64,000 nt of DNA, from contig CAYMBJ010000003.1 in NCBI GenBank assembly GCA_964388665.1, forward strand, positions 54,075 through 118,074, read 5' to 3'. Position 1 is the stretch's first letter; every line of letters begins with the position of its first letter. Source of the stretch: CALCCV01 sp964388665 (GTDB lineage: Bacteria; Bdellovibrionota; Bdellovibrionia; Bdellovibrionales; Bdellovibrionaceae). Positions 1 through 8,414 of this stretch are shown one piece after another. Position numbers and translations under genes: made by a program. Below the pieces are notes generated by a model. It saw only the letters and a program-made list of their open reading frames with translations. It was not told the DNA's origin and ran no database searches.

Positions 1-1
1 A

Positions 2-118
2 GACATCGCCTCGAGCATTTCGCGGGCGCGCAAGGGCGAGATTCTCTTGCAATACCAAGCAGCGGCCCTTCGCGGAGCGATGGACCAATCGGCCACAGCA
101 CTGCGCCTGATTGCCTAG
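2..118 (+). CDS. Flagellin, C-terminal end only (gene enters from the left)
   Basis: This open frame runs in from the window edge and stops at TAG 116-118, leaving 38 codons. Its peptide aligns without gaps to the last 38 residues of the complete flagellin at 545-1372: both start D-I/V-A, both have an (I)L-x3-A core and both end AL-(K/R)-L-(V/I)-(G/A). That is the D0 C-terminal helix that packs in the filament core. The usual LAQAN stretch is replaced by LRGAM, so this paralogue is divergent. Tandem flagellin genes are known in Bdellovibrio. Identity as a flagellin is inferred from this short end only. Confidence 0.72.
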   Translation, partial: DIASSISRARKGEILLQYQAAALRGAMDQSATALRLIA

Positions 119-175
119 CCTCAATTCAATATTCATTAGCGGCCAGCTCGCCTTCTGGCCTGCGGCAAACCAAAA

Positions 176-309
176 GGTCCAGCTTTGACTGGACCAAGGT
201 CCTATGAACTCAAAAAATTTTTCTAAATTTAGATCAGTAATTCTCGGCACAAGACGCATCGCATAATTTAATTCTGGACCAAAGCCCTAAAGTTTCCTGG
301 ACCTAGGCC
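176..309. repeat. Three CTGGACC repeats, one forming a hairpin
   Basis: Between the two flagellin genes the motif CTGGACC occurs at 189-195, 274-280 and 297-303. Each copy is followed by a short (A/T)A(A)G-type run ending in CC. The first copy pairs with GGTCCAG at 176-182 in a perfect 7-bp stem with a 6-nt loop. The rest of 119-544 holds no convincing ORF; a 6-bp hairpin lies at 402-420. The function is unknown; it could be transcript processing or protein binding. Confidence 0.45.
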
Positions 310-448
310 GAGAAAGTGGATGAACACGTTGGAGCTTCCATTTGGATCTTGGACTGACTAGCATCAACCTCCAAGCCTCTTAATGGGTCGTCGAAGATGT
401 TTCTCATCTGTCACATGAGAGGCGTCTTTGACATCCAACCTAACAAAA

Positions 449-475
449 TTAATTTTCTCATTTTCTGCCTGACAA
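449..475 (+). promoter_or_regulatory. Possible FliA (sigma-28) promoter of fliC
   Basis: TTAATTTT at 449-456, a 10-nt spacer and GCCTGACAA at 467-475 loosely resemble the sigma-28 pattern (TAAAGTTT, 11 nt, GCCGATAA). It would give a leader of about 60 nt before fliC, a typical FliA target class. The match is imperfect and no other promoter stands out. Confidence 0.3.
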
Positions 476-544
476 AAAGGTGTGTGGCACTTTTTTGTCT
501 AAACAAAGGGAGGGGGTGGGAACACTATTAGGAGGTTTCTCTAT

Positions 545-1372
545 ATGGGCTTAAGAATAGGGACGAATATGGCGTCCATATCAGCACAAAAAGTGCTGAA
601 CAAGCAGCAGCAAAGGGCCGAGCACGCCGCCGTAGCTCTGGCTTCAGGTAACAGAATTGTCAAAGCAGCAGATGATGCTGCGGGCTTGGCAATCTCAGAA
701 TCCATTCGCTCGCAAGTGCGAGGTCTAGCGATGGCCCGGCAGAATGCTTTCAACGCCACTTCAGCTTTGCAAGTGTCAGAAGGTGGACTCAATGAAATCA
801 CCAATATTTTGATTCGAGTTCGCGAGTTGGGAATCCAGGCGGCTTCAGACAATATTGGTGAACGCGAAAGAGGCTTTTTGGATTTGGAGTCTAAACAGCT
901 TATTCTTGAAGCGGACCGTATTGCAAAAACTACAGTTTTTGGCGACAAAAAACTCCTTGATGGATCTGGCGGCGAGCAGGAGTTTCAGGTGGGACTCACA
1001 GGAGAAGCCGAGAATATCATTACATACTCCTTGTCGACAAATGCAGCTGTGTCCGAAATTGGTGTTGATAGTGTTGACCTGAGCGAAAAGAGCTCAGCAC
1101 GCGATGCTTTGACTTCGGTAGATGAAGCTCTTTCTAAAGTGGGCGCGATGCGCGCGAATTTTGGTTCGTTGATGTCACGCTTAGACTCGACGATAAGTAA
1201 CTTGGATGTGCAACATGAAAACCTTTCGGCAGCCAAATCACGCATAGCGGATACAGATGTGGCACGAGAGACATCAGAGATGGCTTCTGCAAGTATATTG
1301 CAGAACACAGCCGTGTCTGTGTTAGCACAAGCCAATAATTTTCCAGCTGTTGCATTAAAATTAGTTGGTTAA
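545..1372 (+). CDS. fliC: Flagellin
   Basis: The product is a 275-residue flagellin, the subunit of the flagellar filament, exported through the flagellar secretion channel. The N-terminal D0/D1 region (about residues 1-140) begins GLRIGTNMAS and carries the SG-x-RI-x-AADDAAGLAISE signature. The C-terminal D1/D0 region contains DTDVARETSEMA and ends VLAQANNFPAVALKLVG. At 275 residues it lacks the large surface D2/D3 domains, as in Bdellovibrio-type flagellins. The start is ATG 545, 7 nt after AGGAGG (532-537). It follows another flagellin end at 118. Downstream are a pentamer repeat and, 309 nt on, a terminator, so the mRNA may have a long 3' region. Confidence 0.96.
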   Translation: MGLRIGTNMASISAQKVLNKQQQRAEHAAVALASGNRIVKAADDAAGLAISESIRSQVRGLAMARQNAFNATSALQVSEGGLNEITNILIRVRELGIQAASDNIGERERGFLDLESKQLILEADRIAKTTVFGDKKLLDGSGGEQEFQVGLTGEAENIITYSLSTNAAVSEIGVDSVDLSEKSSARDALTSVDEALSKVGAMRANFGSLMSRLDSTISNLDVQHENLSAAKSRIADTDVARETSEMASASILQNTAVSVLAQANNFPAVALKLVG

Positions 1373-1400
1373 GTTCAGTTCAGTTCAGTTCAGTTCAGTT
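1373..1400. repeat. Pentanucleotide tandem repeat (GTTCA, 5.6 copies)
   Basis: Perfect copies of GTTCA begin on the base after the fliC stop codon. The tract is outside the coding frame, so changes in copy number would not alter the protein, but they could alter the 3' end of the mRNA. Confidence 0.9.
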
Positions 1401-1680
1401 AAAATTTCCTCTGCCTGGAGTGGCGGGGGTGAGTGCGCAGGCAAGAGTGAGAAAGGGATGCTTCGCTTTTGCTTGGATTTGAAAGTGATCTAGGATGCCG
1501 GATCATTGGTAAAAAAGGATGTGTAGATCTTTGAGTTCAAGAACGTGGCGTTCAAAAGCTCCAAGATCAAAGCTGATTTCGTTGGGCATCCTGATGCGCA
1601 GCTTGGTTCAATAATCGGCTTTAATGTTGGCGTTTATGAGGTTCGATGAGTAGTCGCCACATCAACTACTCTTAAGCCCG
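1401..1680 (+). other. Non-coding stretch between fliC and the terminator
   Basis: No ORF of useful length or ribosome site is visible. A plus-strand terminator follows at 1681, so the stretch is either an unusually long fliC 3' untranslated region or an independent small RNA ending there. I could not match it to a known RNA family. Confidence 0.35.
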
Positions 1681-1711
1681 CCCCAGGGGAATCTTCCTCT
1701 GGGGTATTTTT
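1681..1711 (+). terminator. Rho-independent terminator
   Basis: A 9-bp stem (1681-1689 with 1696-1704, one G-T pair) and a 6-nt loop are followed by a T-rich run. It works in plus orientation, downstream of fliC. The other side of the stem is not T-rich in minus orientation, so it is not a good terminator for the opposing PilZ gene. Confidence 0.8.
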
Positions 1712-1732
1712 ATTTGATCTATCAAGACGCGC

Positions 1733-2554
1733 CTATGCTGCTTTCTGCGTTGTGAAATCTTTAATGCTCTCTTTTACACTTTGAGTGATGCTCGTGAACT
1801 TAACTCCATAGCGAATAGGTGCAGCTAAACCCATTGTTTCTTGTAAAGTTTGTTTGGAAACGATTTCGCAAACAGCGTTAAATGGAGGAACTCCGTCACC
1901 AGGTTGAAAATGCAAAAATATTGTCTGACCGGGTTGAAAGTTGGGGTTTTCAATCAATATTCCGGCACCGCCTGCGGAAATTTCCATGGCTTTGCCTTTG
2001 AAAACAGTTTTGTTGTTGTGAATTATCAAAGAACAGCCGTAGCTAACTCGAGCGTGACGGCGGCGGAAAAACACCTCTCCTACTTCAGTCATTCCAGAGT
2101 TCTTTAAGTTTTTGATGTGAATTGGATTGAAGTCCTCAACCTCTGCAACTCGCTTCCAAGCTGGCAGTTTCTGGGCCCAAATGTAATCAAACTCAAAAAG
2201 AGTCTTCTCTTGCAACATTTGTACAATTTCTAGTTTGGAAAATGGCCCGTAGTTATTTCCTGATTTTAAAATGAACCACGCTTTGTCCTTAAGTGTATCA
2301 TTGGCAATACCACTGCTCGAAGTGCTAGTGGTTTCGGAAGCCTTGGGGGCTGACGTTTTTGCTTCTGCCAGTGATGCCTTGTAGGTGGCCTCGAAATCTT
2401 TGTGATCCATCAGCATAATCCAATCTTGCGTGCCATCGTCAAAAATATAATCTGTCCATAGGCAATCATTGGATTGCACTTTGGCCAGAACTTGCTGGTG
2501 GTCTAAAGGGCCAACCATATTCCCTTTTACCGTCACAAAATAATTAGCTTCCAT
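1733..2554 (-). CDS. Tandem GYF_2-type domains plus PilZ domain protein
   Basis: This 273-residue cytoplasmic protein has two N-terminal GYF_2-like modules (about residues 4-50 and 92-140, each with a GP-L/F pattern and a conserved Trp) joined by a Ser/Thr-rich linker. A C-terminal PilZ domain follows (about 163-256). PilZ domains bind cyclic di-GMP through RxxxR and D/NxSxxG. Here R165 and R169 are present, while the second motif reads E191-x-S193-x-x-G196, with Glu in place of Asp/Asn, so binding may be altered. There are no membrane segments. It may link c-di-GMP levels to motility or invasion through the GYF modules, but its partner is unknown. Confidence 0.85.
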   Translation of the reverse strand: MEANYFVTVKGNMVGPLDHQQVLAKVQSNDCLWTDYIFDDGTQDWIMLMDHKDFEATYKASLAEAKTSAPKASETTSTSSSGIANDTLKDKAWFILKSGNNYGPFSKLEIVQMLQEKTLFEFDYIWAQKLPAWKRVAEVEDFNPIHIKNLKNSGMTEVGEVFFRRRHARVSYGCSLIIHNNKTVFKGKAMEISAGGAGILIENPNFQPGQTIFLHFQPGDGVPPFNAVCEIVSKQTLQETMGLAAPIRYGVKFTSITQSVKESIKDFTTQKAA

Positions 2555-2703
2555 ATTTTACCCTTCCACCCTTCACGTGTGTCTAAATGGCTATCGGAGA
2601 GAAAGACCCACCACTTAAGTTTTCGTTTGAGAGCCTGGGGGCAAACTGACCTGAGGTCTAGAAATCGCTTGCCTACATTGGTCCAAAGCCTTAAATCTCT
2701 GCC

Positions 2704-3066
2704 GTGAAAGAAGTCTGGCAGGGCCAAGTCGAGTTGAATATTGCCGTCAATTTAGGGTGCGAGCCCTGGGAGCGGGCTGTCCCTCAGCCTGTTTTGGTGC
2801 GAATTGTATATCATTCCGAAAAAATTCTGCAATCAGCACAAAGCGATGACCTCGCAACGGCTATAGATTACGCAACTTTGGGTCAGATCGTGGCGAGAGT
2901 TGCGCAAGAAAAACAATATCACCTTGTAGAGCATCTGCTCTTGCAAATCAAATTGGCATTGGAAGACAGCATTCCGCAACTGGAAATGCAGGAGCTAATT
3001 GTAAAGAAGTGCAATCCGCCCATTCCTTGGTTAGGGGCCGTGGAATTTTCTTGGAAACGCAGGTAA
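2704..3066 (+). CDS. folB: Dihydroneopterin aldolase
   Basis: FolB converts 7,8-dihydroneopterin to 6-hydroxymethyl-dihydropterin and glycolaldehyde in folate synthesis. The 120-residue product matches the family length and shape: an early beta-strand, a DLATAIDYATLGQIV segment typical of the active site, VEHLLLQI, then a C-terminal KKCNPPIPWLGAVEF strand. The start is GTG at 2704, chosen from the family N-terminus. It is the first gene of folB-folKP-folC, with 3 nt to the next. A promoter probably lies in the 149-bp divergent gap before the PilZ gene. Confidence 0.9.
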   Translation: MKEVWQGQVELNIAVNLGCEPWERAVPQPVLVRIVYHSEKILQSAQSDDLATAIDYATLGQIVARVAQEKQYHLVEHLLLQIKLALEDSIPQLEMQELIVKKCNPPIPWLGAVEFSWKRR

Positions 3067-3069
3067 GCT

Positions 3070-4371
3070 ATGCGCGTGACATTGGCTCTTGGATCCAATC
3101 TCGGTGATCGCAAAAATAATCTGGCGCTTGCCTGCAAGAAGTTGTCTGAGGTCATTTTCAATATTCAGACGAGTGTCAATATTGAAACTCCAGCACTTCT
3201 GCCTCAAGGGGCTCCGCCCTCCTGGGACTTGGCCTATCTTAATTCAATAATAACGGGCGAAACCAAATTATCTCCACCACAGCTTTTGGATTTTGTTAAG
3301 AACGTCGAGCGAATTTTAGAGCGAAAAACTGAAAATGACAGATGGTCTCCTCGGACAATAGACATCGATATCATTTTGGCGGGTGACGGAGAATATCAAG
3401 ACAAGAATCTGACCATCCCTCACGAGGCTGCACATCAGCGATCTTTTGTGCTGACTCCCATGGTGTTGATGCAACCAAATGAACGCTTAGGATGTGAGAC
3501 AGTATTAAACTGGCGCAGGCGAATTTCTTTAGAGAGTAAAAGGTTTGCCAAGCCACTCGTGATGGGAATTGTGAATATCACACCAGATTCTTTTTCAGAT
3601 GGTGGACATAAATTTTCATCAGCTGATTTTGCAAACTGGTGGGAGTCTCTAGATGAAGCCACTTTGCCAGAGATTTTCGATCTTGGTGCGCAAAGCACGA
3701 GGCCAGGAGCAGAGCTGATTGCCGAAGCCGAAGAGCTTCGTCGCTTGAAGATGGGTCTTGAGATTATGCGCAGTCGACCTGAGCTCCTAGAGGGACGTTG
3801 GCTGAGTGTAGACACCTTTCGCCCGGAAATCGCTGAGTGGGCAATGGCAGAGGGTTTTCAAATCATCAATGATGTTAGTGGCGGAGCCGATATTGAAATG
3901 ATCCGTCTCCTCTCTCAACCGGGCTCATCTAAAACGAAATTTGTATTTATGCACAATTTGGGGGTTCCGGCTTCGCGCAGCGCGGTTTTGGCGGAGGACG
4001 TTTGTCCTTTTGAGGAAATTCTTTGCTGGGCTCGGCAAAAAGTTGCTCATCTGCTGGAGGCTGGCATGCACAGGGAGCAGTTGATTTTTGATCCTGGTGT
4101 GGGTTTTGGTAAATCGGCATTGCATTCCTTGGATATTATGACCGGAGTTAGCGAATTCCACGAGCTGGATTTGCCATTGCTGGTGGGACATTCCAGAAAG
4201 TCGTCGCTGCGATTTCCGGGGCTGTCCGGGCGCTCTCCTGATGGCGCGACACTTGCTTTTTCCTTACACTTGGCTCAACAGGGTGTTGAAATATTGAGGG
4301 TGCATGACTTTGCCAATCACCAGAGCGCACTGTTTTCAAATGAATGGATAAATTTGCGGTATGAAAATTAG
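3070..4371 (+). CDS. folKP: Bifunctional HPPK / dihydropteroate synthase
   Basis: Two consecutive folate enzymes are fused in 433 residues. Residues 1 to about 150 are 6-hydroxymethyl-dihydropterin pyrophosphokinase (LALGSNLGDR near the start, then the RWSPRTIDIDI catalytic segment). Residues 165-433 are dihydropteroate synthase, which joins the pterin pyrophosphate to p-aminobenzoate. The DHPS part has MGIVNITPDSFSDGG at 165-179, then the LGAQSTRPGA, INDVSGG and DPGVGFGKS motifs and a closing VGHSRKS. FolK-FolP fusions are known, mainly in eukaryotes and scattered bacteria. It overlaps folC by 11 nt, which suggests translational coupling. Confidence 0.93.
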   Translation: MRVTLALGSNLGDRKNNLALACKKLSEVIFNIQTSVNIETPALLPQGAPPSWDLAYLNSIITGETKLSPPQLLDFVKNVERILERKTENDRWSPRTIDIDIILAGDGEYQDKNLTIPHEAAHQRSFVLTPMVLMQPNERLGCETVLNWRRRISLESKRFAKPLVMGIVNITPDSFSDGGHKFSSADFANWWESLDEATLPEIFDLGAQSTRPGAELIAEAEELRRLKMGLEIMRSRPELLEGRWLSVDTFRPEIAEWAMAEGFQIINDVSGGADIEMIRLLSQPGSSKTKFVFMHNLGVPASRSAVLAEDVCPFEEILCWARQKVAHLLEAGMHREQLIFDPGVGFGKSALHSLDIMTGVSEFHELDLPLLVGHSRKSSLRFPGLSGRSPDGATLAFSLHLAQQGVEILRVHDFANHQSALFSNEWINLRYEN

Positions 4372-5641
4372 TTTTAATGATGTTGTCAAAAATCTTGAAA
4401 GTCGCGGCATTATGCCAAAGACACCGCCTTCATTGCAAAAAACCAAAGATGCCTTGGCGCGTTTGCCACTGACCTATCCCACCGATCTTGAGCGAGTGAT
4501 AGTCATAGCTGGAACCAATGGTAAAGGCACAACCGCAAAGATACTGGCAAGCCTTCTTCAGGAGTCGGGATTTCGTGTAGGGTTGTTTTCTTCGCCACAT
4601 TTAATTTCACCAGTGGAGCGCATACAGGTGCAGGGTGAACCGGTAACCGAAGCGAGATTTTGCGAACTTTTTTTTCGTGTCGACGAAGTCACAAAAGACC
4701 TTCAACTCACGCACTTTGAAACCATCACAGCGATGATGGCCTTAGAATTTTTCGAGGCTGCTGCGGATGCTCAGCCAGTGGACTATGCTGTTCTCGAAGT
4801 CGGCTTGGGCGGCCTTTTTGACTCTACAAATGCTATTCCCCACCTGAGTTGCGCAATCACGCAATTGGGTTGGGATCATCAAGAGATTTTGGGAAACTCT
4901 CTGCCTGAGATCGCGATGCAAAAGTTAGGAATCGTGCTCCCAAATGCAAAGGTCTATTACCAAGCCTTTCCAGAAGAATGTGCTGCCATCTTGGCAGAAC
5001 ATCAGCAACGACTCCAGGGGCGGTGGCAGGTGGCTCCTGACTTTTCCTACACAGTAGATGGGAGTTCTTTTCCACCCAAATACACGCTTGAGAGTGCCTG
5101 GGGCAAATATAGGTTGCCGCTTCTTGGTCGACGGGCTTGCCAAAACACCAATTTGGCTTTGACTGTTTTTTCGGGCCTTGGCTTTTCGCCGCCAACATCT
5201 TTCGACGCGCTTTTTCAGGTGCAGTGGCCGGGTCGAATGCAGATTCTTCATCGTACAGACTGCCCCGCACCCATTGCTCTATCGGGTGACCACAATGAGC
5301 AAGGCATGGAATCCCTGTTGGAGATACTCGAACATTGCCAGCGAAACCATTTGCATATTTTGATTGGTATTGGCGAAAAGAAAAATGCCAGAGCGATGCT
5401 TAGATGTCTTAAGACTTTGCCCAATGTTTCTTTTGGTGTGGTCTCCGGCTTCTTTAAAAGTCGTTCTTCAGCAGAATTGATTTGCGAACTTCCTGAAGGC
5501 ACTCTGGGCTACACTTCCTTTGGCGAGGCATACTCTGCCATGCGCATTCGCGTTCAGCCTGGCGACTTGGTGCTGGTCACAGGATCGCTCTATCTCGTGG
5601 GCGAAGCACTTAAGTTTTTTGCTGAAGCGCACTTGGCCTGA
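4361..5641 (+). CDS. folC: Folylpolyglutamate / dihydrofolate synthase
   Basis: FolC adds glutamate to dihydropteroate and then extends the glutamyl tail of folates, using ATP. The 426-residue product has the Mur-ligase-type P-loop AGTNGKGTTAKIL near residues 50-62, the GLFSSPHL segment and the EVGLGGLFDSTN motif that binds the second Mg and substrate. A C-terminal Rossmann-like domain follows. Its length is normal. It starts inside the 3' end of folKP and closes the folate operon. Nothing suggests damage. Confidence 0.93.
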   Translation: MKISFNDVVKNLESRGIMPKTPPSLQKTKDALARLPLTYPTDLERVIVIAGTNGKGTTAKILASLLQESGFRVGLFSSPHLISPVERIQVQGEPVTEARFCELFFRVDEVTKDLQLTHFETITAMMALEFFEAAADAQPVDYAVLEVGLGGLFDSTNAIPHLSCAITQLGWDHQEILGNSLPEIAMQKLGIVLPNAKVYYQAFPEECAAILAEHQQRLQGRWQVAPDFSYTVDGSSFPPKYTLESAWGKYRLPLLGRRACQNTNLALTVFSGLGFSPPTSFDALFQVQWPGRMQILHRTDCPAPIALSGDHNEQGMESLLEILEHCQRNHLHILIGIGEKKNARAMLRCLKTLPNVSFGVVSGFFKSRSSAELICELPEGTLGYTSFGEAYSAMRIRVQPGDLVLVTGSLYLVGEALKFFAEAHLA

Positions 5642-5938
5642 CTCAATTGCGATTGCGTAGAGGCGGTTATATTTATGCCTCCTTAATAGTTCGTGATTTT
5701 TATATGCCTAATTTTGGAACATCTTTGGCTACTCTTTTGACAGATACATTTTACAATAGGGGTCTTCTATCATGCCCGACAGCTCAAATTACACGAAGTG
5801 CTCGTATTCATTTGGGGAACTATGAGTTGGTCTTTGATTTGCAGATGATCTCACTCGAAACTATTATCGACGATATGGGCAGCGTTGCGTTCAAAGAGAA
5901 CATTCATGTCTAAAACAGACTTTAAAAAGGAGATTTCT
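5642..5938 (+). other. Intergenic stretch with only a weak ORF
   Basis: A TTG-started 88-codon frame (5647-5913) lies directly after folC, but it has no ribosome site or recognisable domain. I treat it as untranslated. The stretch probably holds the promoter of the next gene; TTGACA at 5737-5742 has no properly spaced -10 partner. Confidence 0.3.
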
Positions 5939-6256
5939 ATGTTTAAAAACACTCTTATTGCAATTGCTATTGTATCAGCCTTTGCGACTGCTCAAGCAAA
6001 TGTATCTGAAGATGAATCTGGCAAAATTCAAACCTGCCGTCAGTTATCACTGGATTTGGGCTTGAAGGCACTGAAGACCACGCGTGAAAGTGGATGGGGA
6101 AAGGGACGAGATGGTTGTAGTGCTGGATCAGATTTTCACGATTACTATAAATTAGACTCAGAACCACGGGCGATGACGGTCAAAACAGGACATGGTACCG
6201 AGGAATGTTTGCTAATAGAAGGTGACTACACTTACGATTGCTACACGGGCAATTAA
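5939..6256 (+). CDS. Small secreted protein of unknown function
   Basis: The product has 105 residues with a clear signal peptide (MFKN, then a hydrophobic run ending AQA about residue 19). The mature part of about 85 residues is polar and has Cys residues that could form disulfides, with a GWGKGRDGC segment and a C-terminal DYTYDCYTGN. The start ATG 5939 follows an AAGGAG ribosome site; an upstream in-frame start (5885) has none. I do not recognise the family. It stands alone between folC and the convergent histidine kinase gene. Confidence 0.75.
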   Translation: MFKNTLIAIAIVSAFATAQANVSEDESGKIQTCRQLSLDLGLKALKTTRESGWGKGRDGCSAGSDFHDYYKLDSEPRAMTVKTGHGTEECLLIEGDYTYDCYTGN

Positions 6257-6270
6257 CGACCTCCTGCAGC

Positions 6271-7665
6271 CTAGGCGCTGGCAGAGGCGTTTTCGACTGT
6301 GACTTCAGTCTCATTGGGGCTGGAGTTGAAATTGATCTTCCAGTTGTAGAGGCGGCAGATTGATGTGATCCATGCCAATCCGAGGCCGTGCCCCTCCCTT
6401 TCGGTTTGGGCGCTGTTGCCACGATTGAAGGGTTCTCCTAAGCGCGATAAAACTTCTGCGGGAATTCCGGGTCCATTGTCTTTTACTGAAAATCCTTTTT
6501 CAGTGATGCAAATTTTTAAATGAGCATTGGGACGTGCGTGAGTGAGGGCGTTCTTTAAAATATTCTGAACGAGCTGCTCGACATGTTGTGGATTGGCGAT
6601 AAAGATCGCTTCTTCGAGAATAGTCATTTCGATCAGATCAGATTCATTCTGCAGACGATTAATGGTCTTTTCAAAAACAGTTGCAATGTTGCATCTAAAT
6701 ACATTCTTGGCAGAGGAAGCGTTTTCGAGCTCGGCCCATCCCAAAAAAGAGTTGATGGTTTCGGCCATCTTCAAATTTTCGGAGCTGAGCGCTTTAAGAT
6801 CTTCGCTAGGAATTTGCAGGCGCTTTTGCAGACGTTCGATTTCGATTTGTGCTAGGGACAGCGGAGTTTTTAACTCGTGCGCCATCTGATGGGCCCACAG
6901 ACGAGAAAATTGATAGTTGCGATTGACTTTATTGATCAATGCACTCAATCCGGCAATGACTCGTTTGAATTCATCATGGGAATCAAGGCGGCTGTTCTTG
7001 CTCAATGGATCTGGAATCGGCGGCAGAATGACCTGTTGTCGCGACGCCACGGCAACATTACTAAGAAACGTCGCCAACTGCGATATGGGACGCAAAAGAA
7101 AGCTGGTGAGTAAAAAAGAAGAGACAAGTCCAAACAGTACGACGACCATCATAAAGGTGAGGGTATTTCGCGACAGATAATCGGGGTTGACCAAGGACTC
7201 GTCCAAAACCAAGCCCACCTGCAGAGTGCGATCGGGAAATCGAGGCAGCTTTAGATTTAGACCGCGGATGTACATTTCATTGGTGACCAATTCAAACCAT
7301 TGCTCGTCGCTTGATAAATTTTTGATTGGTAGAAGTGCGGCGCTGCTGCTTTCGTAAAGAATTTCGCCGCGATCATTTTTGATGATAAAAAACTTGCCAA
7401 TTCGCGACTCGCCCAGCTCATCGGAGATGATCTCCTCGGCCTGATCGAAATCAAATTTGCGCATATCTGCGAGTTCCGATTCGACAATTGCAGTGGCAGT
7501 TTCTCGCACCTGTTGATCAATAAAGGCAATCCGCTCCTGCTTTAAATAAATGGAATAGAGGAATACGGCAGCGGTGGTCGCCACCGTCAGAACAGTCAGA
7601 ATGATGGCGAAATATCTAATGCGCAAGCCAGTAGCCTGAATTGCGAAGATTTTTAACGGAGACAT
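6271..7665 (-). CDS. Sensor histidine kinase
   Basis: This inner-membrane kinase autophosphorylates on His and passes phosphate to its partner regulator. The 464 residues show TM1 (about 17-40), a periplasmic sensor region of about 125 residues, TM2 (about 170-191) and a HAMP-like linker. H263 lies in HQMAHELKTPLS. The N-box is QNILKNALTHA (about 368-378), and the G-boxes are DNGPG (396-400) and GHGLGLA (425-431). The gene begins 50 nt inside the regulator gene. A TTG at 7626 would cut the overlap to about 11 nt, so the exact start is uncertain. The signal sensed is unknown. Confidence 0.93.
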   Translation of the reverse strand: MSPLKIFAIQATGLRIRYFAIILTVLTVATTAAVFLYSIYLKQERIAFIDQQVRETATAIVESELADMRKFDFDQAEEIISDELGESRIGKFFIIKNDRGEILYESSSAALLPIKNLSSDEQWFELVTNEMYIRGLNLKLPRFPDRTLQVGLVLDESLVNPDYLSRNTLTFMMVVVLFGLVSSFLLTSFLLRPISQLATFLSNVAVASRQQVILPPIPDPLSKNSRLDSHDEFKRVIAGLSALINKVNRNYQFSRLWAHQMAHELKTPLSLAQIEIERLQKRLQIPSEDLKALSSENLKMAETINSFLGWAELENASSAKNVFRCNIATVFEKTINRLQNESDLIEMTILEEAIFIANPQHVEQLVQNILKNALTHARPNAHLKICITEKGFSVKDNGPGIPAEVLSRLGEPFNRGNSAQTEREGHGLGLAWITSICRLYNWKINFNSSPNETEVTVENASASA

Positions 7666-8287
7666 TGGCGCCCAAATCCATCAGCTTTTTGCGTACATTG
7701 GCAACCGTGGCCTCAACGACATTGGATTCATGGGCCACAGTTGCCCCCCAACAGTAGTCCAAGAGCTCATCTTTGCTCCAGACTCGATCGGATTCGCTGG
7801 CCAGGGTCCGCAATAAAGTAAATTCTCTTGCGGGAAGAGTTTCTTTTTTTTCGCCGACCGACACAACTCGCGCCAAGGTATCAATGATCAAATTGCCCAC
7901 CTGTATGTAATTGCCGACGGGGGCTGTGGTCCTGCGCATGAGGGCTCGGACTCGAGCGACTAGCTCTTGTGTCGAAAACGGTTTGCTCAGGTAGTCATCG
8001 GCTCCTAAGTTCAAAAGTTCGGTTCGTTCGTTGGGAGTGCTAATTGCTGAGAGTATCAAAATCGGAATCAACGGCCATTTTTTACGAATTGCAGGTAGAA
8101 AGGCCTTTGAGTCAGAGCTCCCCAAAAGTCGATCCATAATGATAAAGTCAAATTTGAGAGGTGAGGCCAAAACATTTTCTAGCTCATCCATCCGACCGAA
8201 GGACGCCACCAAAAAACCTTGATCCATAAGACTTTCGCTCAGATGCTCTGCCAATTTCTTGTCGTCTTCGAATAGTAATAGTTTCAC
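7616..8287 (-). CDS. OmpR-family response regulator
   Basis: The product has 223 residues. The receiver domain has the acidic pocket E7-D8-D9, phospho-acceptor D52 in IIMDRLL and K102 in YLSKPFS. The C-terminal OmpR/PhoB winged helix (about 128-222) includes REFTLLRTLAS and ends with the GYWL wing. It starts at GTG 8287 and precedes the overlapping kinase gene, a standard regulator-kinase pair. Targets are unknown; the divergent gene at 8478 is a candidate because the two share a 190-bp control region. Confidence 0.93.
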   Translation of the reverse strand: MKLLLFEDDKKLAEHLSESLMDQGFLVASFGRMDELENVLASPLKFDFIIMDRLLGSSDSKAFLPAIRKKWPLIPILILSAISTPNERTELLNLGADDYLSKPFSTQELVARVRALMRRTTAPVGNYIQVGNLIIDTLARVVSVGEKKETLPAREFTLLRTLASESDRVWSKDELLDYCWGATVAHESNVVEATVANVRKKLMDLGANVSVKNLRNSGYWLAH

Positions 8288-8414
8288 TTTGATACATTAA
8301 CAAGAAATTAGGGCCATCATCCAGAATTGATAGCTTGTGACGCAAAATTTTGTTTCTCAAAGTATTTTTATTTTCACGTAAGGCTTCGCAGTTTGCCTTG
8401 AGTTAATATCAAGA

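Noticed and set aside
482..500. TGGCAC followed by TTTTTTGTC before fliC as a sigma-54 promoter
   Set aside because: The GC dinucleotide at -12 is missing and spacing is off by one base.
855..1335. Other frames inside fliC on both strands
   Set aside because: They overlap a strongly supported flagellin gene and have no features.
1401..1680. Known c-di-GMP riboswitch or merRNA-like element after fliC
   Set aside because: No GEMM-type consensus could be read; kept only as non-coding stretch.
5647..5913. 88-codon frame after folC
   Set aside because: TTG start without ribosome site, no domain, no signal peptide.
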